From assembly GCA_038231395.1 (NCBI GenBank), contig JBBRLL010000061.1:1-19242 (forward strand): a DNA stretch of 19,242 nt, given 5' to 3'. Shown one piece after another: positions 14,945-19,242 of this stretch; position 1 is the stretch's first letter, and each line of letters starts with the position of its first letter. This DNA is from Stagnihabitans sp038231395 (GTDB taxonomy: Bacteria > Pseudomonadota > Alphaproteobacteria > Rhodobacterales > Rhodobacteraceae). The translations under genes and the position numbers were made by a program. The notes beneath the pieces were generated by a model. That model saw only the letters and a program-made list of their open reading frames with translations, was not told where the DNA came from and searched no databases.

Positions 14945-17900
14945 ATGGATCAGACGGTATTGGCGCACCTGCTGGGGCGGTTTGGGATTGCGGGCGATCT
15001 GGTGGCACTGCCCGGAGAGCACGACTTGAACTTCCGCGTGCAAGCAATTGACAGTGTGCGCTATTTGCTGAAATTGCACGCGCCGGGCAACGATGCGGCA
15101 CTACTGGACTGTCAGATTGCTGTGCTGGATCATCTGGCGCAAGTGGCGCCGGATTTGCCCGTCTCACGCCAGATGCGGCTGATAGGTCAGGCGATGATCC
15201 CTTGCCAAGGCTATCAGGCGCGGCTGCTGACCTGGCTGGAGGGGAATGTCTGGGCTAAATCTGCGCGCAATACCAACAGCTTGGCGACGCTTGGGACGCT
15301 GTTGGGACTATTGGACAAGGCGTTGGAAGGCTTCGCCCATCCCGCCGCACGCCGCGTCTATGGCTGGGATATCGGGCAGGCTGGACAGCATTTGCCCTCG
15401 CTTGCCGCGATTGAACCGGATGAGAAGCGGCAGGCGGTTTCCGGCATCTTGCAGCGGTTTGCAGATCACATCCTGCCCGCGCTTTCGGACTGCCCACGTC
15501 AGATCATTCACAATGATGCAAATGATTACAATGTCTTGCTGGACGAAGCTCATGCGGTTTGCGGGCTGCTGGATTTCGGCGACATGGTGGAAAGCTGGCG
15601 CATTGTCGAACTGGCTGTGGCCTGCGCCTATGCGCTGATTGGGGCCGAAGACCCGGTGGGGGCGATGCTGCCGATTGTCAGCGCCTATCATGCAGTCAAC
15701 CCGCTGACCGGGGCCGAGGTGGATCAGCTGTTTGACCTGATCCTGACGCGCTATGCTGTCAGCATGACAATGGCGGCGGTGCAGATCATAGCCAACCCGC
15801 AGAACACCTATCTGCTGGTCAGCCAGGACGACGTCTGGCGTGAACTGCAACGGCTGCGGGCCGAGAATCCGCGCCTTGCCACGATGCGCCTGCGCGATGC
15901 CTGCGGTTTTGCGGCGGTGCCGGGGGCGGCCAAGTTGGTGCGCTGGCTGGAGCGGAACGCGCATGACTTTGCCCCGGTGATCCGGCCCGATCTGGCGCGG
16001 CCCAAGGTGGCGGTCCTTGATTTCTCGGCCAGCAGTCCGGATGCGGCGGAATTGGCCAGTCTGGACGGGCCGGGGTTTGACCGCTGGTGCGAAGGCAAGA
16101 CTGCAAACGCCGGGGCGGATTTCGCGGTGGGCAGCTATGGCGAAGATCGCACGATCTACAAGGGCGAGGCTTTTGACATCGGTGCGGCGCGACGCTCGGT
16201 TCATCTTGGCATCGACATCTTTGCGCCCGCCGGAGAGCCTGTCCATGCGCCCTTCGCAGGGCGGGTTGCGTTCTTGCATGACGACGCGGTGCCTTACGGC
16301 TTCGGACCGACGGTCCTGTTGGCACATGAGGCCGAGGCCGAGACCTTCTGGACCCTCTATGGTCATCTGTCGCACGACGGTTTTGCCAAGCTGACACCGG
16401 GTCAGGCCATAGCCAAAGGTCAGGCTTTCGCGAGCTTTGGCCAGCGCCATGAAAATGGCAACTGGCCGCCGCATCTGCATTTCCAGATCGTGACGGACCA
16501 TCTGGGGCTGCAGGCGCGGATGCATGGCGTCGGCGTGGGCCGCGATTGGCAGATCTGGCGGCAGGTGTCGCCCGATCCTTCGGGGGTGCTGGGTCTGCCG
16601 GTGAAAGCCTCGGTCCCGGTGGCGCGCAGCGCGGAGTGGCTGGTGCAACAGCGGGCGCGGCGGATCGGGCGGTCGTTGTCGATTGCCTATGCACCAGAGG
16701 CGTTGAAGATCGTGGCGGCTGAAGGCTGTCATCTGATCGACGACAAGGGTCATCGCTGGCTGGATATGGTGAACAACGTGGCCCATGTCGGCCATTGCCA
16801 CCCACGGGTGGTTGCGGCGGCGCAGGGGCAGATGGCGCGACTGAACACCAACTCTCGCTATCTGCATGACGGGTTGGTGGAGTATGCTGACCGATTGGTT
16901 GCGCTGTTTCCGGAACCGCTGTCGGTCTGCTTCTTTGTGAATTCTGGCAGCGAGGCCAATGACTTGGCGATCAGGCTGGCACGGACGGCGACGGGCAATC
17001 ATGATCTGATCACGGTGGATCACGCCTATCATGGGCATGTGACTAGCCTGATCGACGTCAGCCCCTACAAGTTCAACGGCAAGGGCGGGCAGGGCCGGCC
17101 GGCCCATGTGCGGGTGGCCGAACTGCCGGACCCCTACCGGGGGCGGTTGCGCGGTGATCCGGACGCCGGAGCGGGCTATGCGCAGGATGTGGCGCGGCAG
17201 GTGCAGGCTTTGGCGGCAGAGGGCCGCCGCCCGGCGCTGTTCTTCAGCGAGGGGATTTTGGGCACGGGTGGGCAGATCGTGCCGCCGCCCGGCTATCTGG
17301 CGGCGGCTTACGCGCATGTGCGGGCGGCGGGGGGCCTGTGTCTGGCCGATGAGGTGCAGGTGGGCTTTGGCCGGGTGGGCGCCCATATGTGGGCGTTTGA
17401 GACGCAAGGCGTGGTGCCCGATATCGTCACCCTCGGCAAGCCGATCGGCAATGGGCATCCGATGGCGGCGGTGATCACCACGCCGGCGGTGGCCGCAGCC
17501 TTTGCCAACGGGATGGAATATTTCAACACCTTCGGCGGCAATCCCGTCTCGGCCGCCATTGGGTTGGCGGTGCTGGATGTGATCCGCGATGAACGGCTGA
17601 TGCACCATTGCGCGGTGGTGGGGGCGCAGTTGATGGAGGGCGCGCGGGCTTTGGCGCAGCGGCATAAGGTGATTGGCGATGTGCGGGGGATGGGTCTGTT
17701 CAACGGGGTAGAGATGGTGCGTGACCGCGCCACGCTGGAGCCTGCGCCAGAGGTGGTGGACCATGTGATCCTTGCGATGAAGCGGGATCACCACATCCTT
17801 TTATCCAGCGAGGGGCCGCACCATAACGTGTTGAAAATCAAACCGCCGGCAGCGTTCTCGGCTGCGGATTGCACCCGGTTTTTGATAGCGTTGGATGAAG

Positions 17901-18013
17901 TGCTGGCGCAGCGCGATTTATCGCGGCTTGGCGACAGCGACCGGATCGCGCTGCGGGCGGAACTGCGCCCGTTTACGACATCGGCGAAGGCGGCAAAGCC
18001 TGAGGATGGGTAA
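14945..18013 (+). CDS. Kinase-M23 peptidase-class III aminotransferase fusion (hydroxylysine kinase/phospho-lyase-like)
   Basis: This 1022-residue protein has three domains. Residues about 1-340 are an aminoglycoside/hydroxylysine-kinase-type phosphotransferase with catalytic HNDANDYN (H189, D191, N196) and metal-binding LDFGD (D210). Residues about 395-550 are an M23 (LytM-type) domain with intact zinc ligands H420 and D424 (HLGID), H512 in HLHF, plus H474 and H510. Residues about 565-990 are a class-III PLP aminotransferase fold with NSGSEAND, ADEVQVGFGR (D802) and Schiff-base lysine K832 in TLGKPIGNG. Mammalian hydroxylysine kinase and phosphohydroxylysine or phosphoethanolamine phospho-lyase are separate proteins of the outer two types. 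Here one polypeptide would phosphorylate and then eliminate phosphate and ammonia. ATG 14945 is preferred because AGGGG lies six bases upstream; ATG 14939 is possible. No signal peptide is seen. The extreme C-terminus may have been altered by the adjacent rearrangement. Confidence 0.87.
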   Translation: MDQTVLAHLLGRFGIAGDLVALPGEHDLNFRVQAIDSVRYLLKLHAPGNDAALLDCQIAVLDHLAQVAPDLPVSRQMRLIGQAMIPCQGYQARLLTWLEGNVWAKSARNTNSLATLGTLLGLLDKALEGFAHPAARRVYGWDIGQAGQHLPSLAAIEPDEKRQAVSGILQRFADHILPALSDCPRQIIHNDANDYNVLLDEAHAVCGLLDFGDMVESWRIVELAVACAYALIGAEDPVGAMLPIVSAYHAVNPLTGAEVDQLFDLILTRYAVSMTMAAVQIIANPQNTYLLVSQDDVWRELQRLRAENPRLATMRLRDACGFAAVPGAAKLVRWLERNAHDFAPVIRPDLARPKVAVLDFSASSPDAAELASLDGPGFDRWCEGKTANAGADFAVGSYGEDRTIYKGEAFDIGAARRSVHLGIDIFAPAGEPVHAPFAGRVAFLHDDAVPYGFGPTVLLAHEAEAETFWTLYGHLSHDGFAKLTPGQAIAKGQAFASFGQRHENGNWPPHLHFQIVTDHLGLQARMHGVGVGRDWQIWRQVSPDPSGVLGLPVKASVPVARSAEWLVQQRARRIGRSLSIAYAPEALKIVAAEGCHLIDDKGHRWLDMVNNVAHVGHCHPRVVAAAQGQMARLNTNSRYLHDGLVEYADRLVALFPEPLSVCFFVNSGSEANDLAIRLARTATGNHDLITVDHAYHGHVTSLIDVSPYKFNGKGGQGRPAHVRVAELPDPYRGRLRGDPDAGAGYAQDVARQVQALAAEGRRPALFFSEGILGTGGQIVPPPGYLAAAYAHVRAAGGLCLADEVQVGFGRVGAHMWAFETQGVVPDIVTLGKPIGNGHPMAAVITTPAVAAAFANGMEYFNTFGGNPVSAAIGLAVLDVIRDERLMHHCAVVGAQLMEGARALAQRHKVIGDVRGMGLFNGVEMVRDRATLEPAPEVVDHVILAMKRDHHILLSSEGPHHNVLKIKPPAAFSAADCTRFLIALDEVLAQRDLSRLGDSDRIALRAELRPFTTSAKAAKPEDG

Positions 18014-18087
18014 GAGACTTCATCGGCCAACCCGGCTGCCACCGCTTCCGTGCCGCGGTAGCATTCGGCTTCGGTGGCCAGTGCAGC
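17973..18087 (-). pseudogene. 3' fragment of a phage-type S49 (SppA/ClpP-like) peptidase gene
   Basis: Starting exactly at the edge of the IS fragment, the reverse strand encodes LATEAECYRGTEAVAAGLADEV and then SYPSSGFAAFADVVNG. This resembles the C-terminus of phage-type S49 capsid-maturation proteases, in which a CYRGxxAVAAGLADEV segment is followed by a FAAF-like end. The frame carries on antisense into the 3' end of the fusion gene, so the true end of the fragment is uncertain. Everything upstream, including catalytic residues, is missing. Recognition is from family memory and moderate. Confidence 0.45.
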
Positions 18088-18165
18088 GGGAGTGGACAAA
18101 ACATGGGGGTCGTCGTCGGTGGTCTGGCCTGTGCTAAGGTAAGCTCTTTGCGAGGGGGCTGCCAT
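18088..18165 (+). mobile_element. Left-end fragment of a related ISKra4 element
   Basis: These 78 bases align with positions 1-79 of the complete element at the window start, with three substitutions and one deleted base. They break off at the transposase start codon. The transposase body and right end are absent. The differences show it derives from a diverged isoform rather than from the flanking copies. It separates the S49 fragment from the amidase fragment. Confidence 0.9.
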
Positions 18166-18767
18166 CGGGCCGATCGTATCGCGCGTGATGACAGCGTCAG
18201 CACGCCTCCATCGGGATATCGCCCCGTGCTGGGCCGAAAGCCTGTGATGCCGCAGAACGCCGCCGGAATGCGGGTCGACCCGCCGGTGTCGGTGCCCAAG
18301 GCGAAGGGCACCACGCCCCGCGCAATCGCCGCCGCGTTGCCACCCGATGATCCGCCGGCCACGCGGGCTGGGTCAAAAGGGTTGCGCACCGGCCCATAGG
18401 CCGCGTTGTTTGAGGTGACACCAAAGGCCAGCTCGTGCAGGTTCAGCTTTAAAGGCACATAGCCGCCTACCGCTTTCAGCCGCGCCACGGGCGGCGCATC
18501 CGCCTTTGGGTACCAGCTTGCCAGCGCAGGAGTTCCGCCGGTGGTCGCATAGGGTAGGCAGTCGATGTTGTCCTTAACCCCAAAGGGAATGCCCTACAAC
18601 GGCCCATCCGACAGCACCGGCAACCGGTCGTCCCACGCAATCACCGCGTTATCCCGCCCAAGATTGGAGCTGGCAATGACCCATTGAAGCAAAGCCTCGG
18701 GCCCTTCCGAGTCGCGGATCGAACGCGCCTGCGTCAGCGTCATTGGCTTGGCTGTTGTGTCCGACAT
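18161..18767 (-). pseudogene. Amidase (amidase-signature family), nonsense-mutated, frameshifted and truncated
   Basis: Reading leftward from ATG 18767 (GAGGGA upstream), the gene encodes MSDTTAKPMTLTQARS and continues to DGPL. There a TAG (18594-18596) interrupts the expected continuation, after which GIPFGVKDNIDCLPYATTGGTPALASW resumes in the same frame. The amidase signature core follows: PLKLNLHELAFG, RVAGGSSGGNAAAIA and ALGTDTGGSTRIPAAFCGITGFRPS, which include the nucleophilic serine region. Near 18198-18201 a one-base deletion shifts the frame: the next codons give TRDTIGPMA only in another frame. Homology ends at the IS fragment, sharing the bases ATGGC with it. About the first 200 of roughly 450 expected residues remain. 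An intact enzyme would hydrolyse an amide such as indoleacetamide or malonamide-type substrates. Confidence 0.85.
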
Positions 18768-19104
18768 GGCGGGGTCCCTCAAATCATCAGGACGGAAGGT
18801 AAAGACATGCATTTTCTTTGCTATCGACAATTCTGTTGACGCCTGACAGCGAACCCGATGCCGGTTGGCCGCATCGTCTACTTGGGTCAGACTCGCTGAC
18901 TTTGCAAACAGGCTCGAGTTAAAGTCATTCATTTCGGCTTCCGGGGACGCCTGAGCGCTTCGAAGTCGCCAACATGATCCACAAGCGGCGGTAGACAGCC
19001 GGGCTCTGCCCGTTCGCGCTATTCGCGGCGCTTGCTGCATAACCTGAAGGTGACAGAGTTCTCCTTCGACCGAGGAGGGCATTGCGACAAACCCCAGCAC
19101 AGGT
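18768..19104. other. About 340 bp upstream of the amidase, no recognisable gene
   Basis: This holds the amidase ribosome-binding site and presumably remains of its promoter. A short forward stretch encoding PERFEVANMIHKRR and a stop (about 18945-18990) looks gene-like, but I cannot assign it. No hairpin terminator is evident. Confidence 0.45.
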
Positions 19105-19242
19105 GGGAGTGGACAAAACATGGGGGTCATGCGGCCCGTCTGCTGTTTGCGACTGTCAGACGACCGTCGAGGACGGCGGCCCTTGTGACGGCTACTCGGT
19201 GAGCCCCTTTGGGCGACCACCGCATCCTTCTGCGTTTTCCCA
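19105..19242 (-). mobile_element. Right end of second ISKra4 copy, inverted, truncated by window end
   Basis: The visible 138 bases are identical to the reverse complement of positions 1324-1461 of the element at the window start, including the 24-bp terminal repeat. The element therefore lies in the opposite orientation, and its remaining part extends beyond the window. Confidence 0.93.
19127..19242 (-). CDS. ISKra4 transposase, C-terminal part (runs off window)
   Basis: This is the last 38 residues plus the stop codon of the transposase, identical in sequence to the C-terminus of the copy at 78-1439 (MGKRRRMRWSPKGAHR region to the end). The stop overlaps the terminal repeat as in the first copy. 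The rest is outside the window, so completeness is unknown. Confidence 0.88.
   Translation of the reverse strand, partial: GKRRRMRWSPKGAHRVAVTRAAVLDGRLTVANSRRAA

Noticed and set aside
15308..17794. 828-codon open frame on the reverse strand
   Set aside because: It is opposite the kinase-peptidase-aminotransferase gene, rich in H, R and P, and without any recognisable domain. This is a typical GC-rich antisense shadow.
1..19242. CRISPR arrays, tRNA or rRNA genes, riboswitches
   Set aside because: I saw no regularly spaced repeats, no tRNA-like cloverleaf signatures and no rRNA-like stretches. I could not run covariance-model searches.

Overview
The window reads as accessory DNA of an alphaproteobacterium, most likely of the Rhodobacteraceae. 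That is inferred from the high GC content, the GTG/TTG starts, and the character of the ABC transporters, LacI regulator and ISKra4-type transposase. No rRNA or tRNA gene fixes the taxon. The core (about 3.73-18.01 kb) is an intact carbohydrate/amino-compound catabolic island. Both flanks are rearranged DNA full of insertion sequences.

Left flank (1-3.7 kb): a complete 1461-bp ISKra4-family element with 24-bp perfect terminal inverted repeats cuts off the 5' end of a PotA/MalK-type ABC ATPase gene. Next comes a non-coding stretch holding the decayed left end of an IS21-family element, including the helix-turn-helix of IstA.

Core, rightward operon (3.79-8.53 kb): a LacI-family regulator, a family-3 (amino-acid type) periplasmic binding protein, an unusually long amino-acid-type ABC permease and a GH1 beta-glycosidase. 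No ATPase belongs to this transporter in the window. Core, leftward operon (14.19 to 8.50 kb): a UgpC/MalK-type ATPase, a family-1 sugar-binding protein, two CUT1 permeases and a GH63-like inverting glycosidase. Its last four genes overlap start-to-stop. The two operons meet tail to tail with a 31-bp coding overlap. Core, second rightward operon (14.32-18.01 kb): a short-chain dehydrogenase and a protein of about 1022 residues fusing a hydroxylysine-kinase-like phosphotransferase, an M23 peptidase domain and a class-III PLP aminotransferase/phospho-lyase. The divergent promoter region at 14.27-14.30 kb carries a near-palindrome with a central CG. Thirteen bases of it recur with one mismatch in front of the lacI gene, so one LacI regulon probably covers all three transcription units.

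Right flank (18.0-19.24 kb): a scar made of the 3' end of a phage-type S49 peptidase gene, a 78-bp left end of a related ISKra4 element, and an amidase gene broken by that junction, a frameshift and a nonsense codon. After that comes the inward-facing end of a second ISKra4 copy, inverted relative to the first, identical over the 138 visible bases and running out of the window. The core is thus bracketed by inverted IS copies, like a composite transposon.

Working hypothesis (inference): the genes would fit import of an alpha-glucosyl-beta-galactosyl (or similar) glycoside of an amino compound, cytoplasmic removal of the two sugars by the GH63 and GH1 enzymes, then phosphorylation and phospho-elimination of the amino compound by the fusion protein. 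The best-known molecule of that design is glucosyl-galactosyl-hydroxylysine from collagen.
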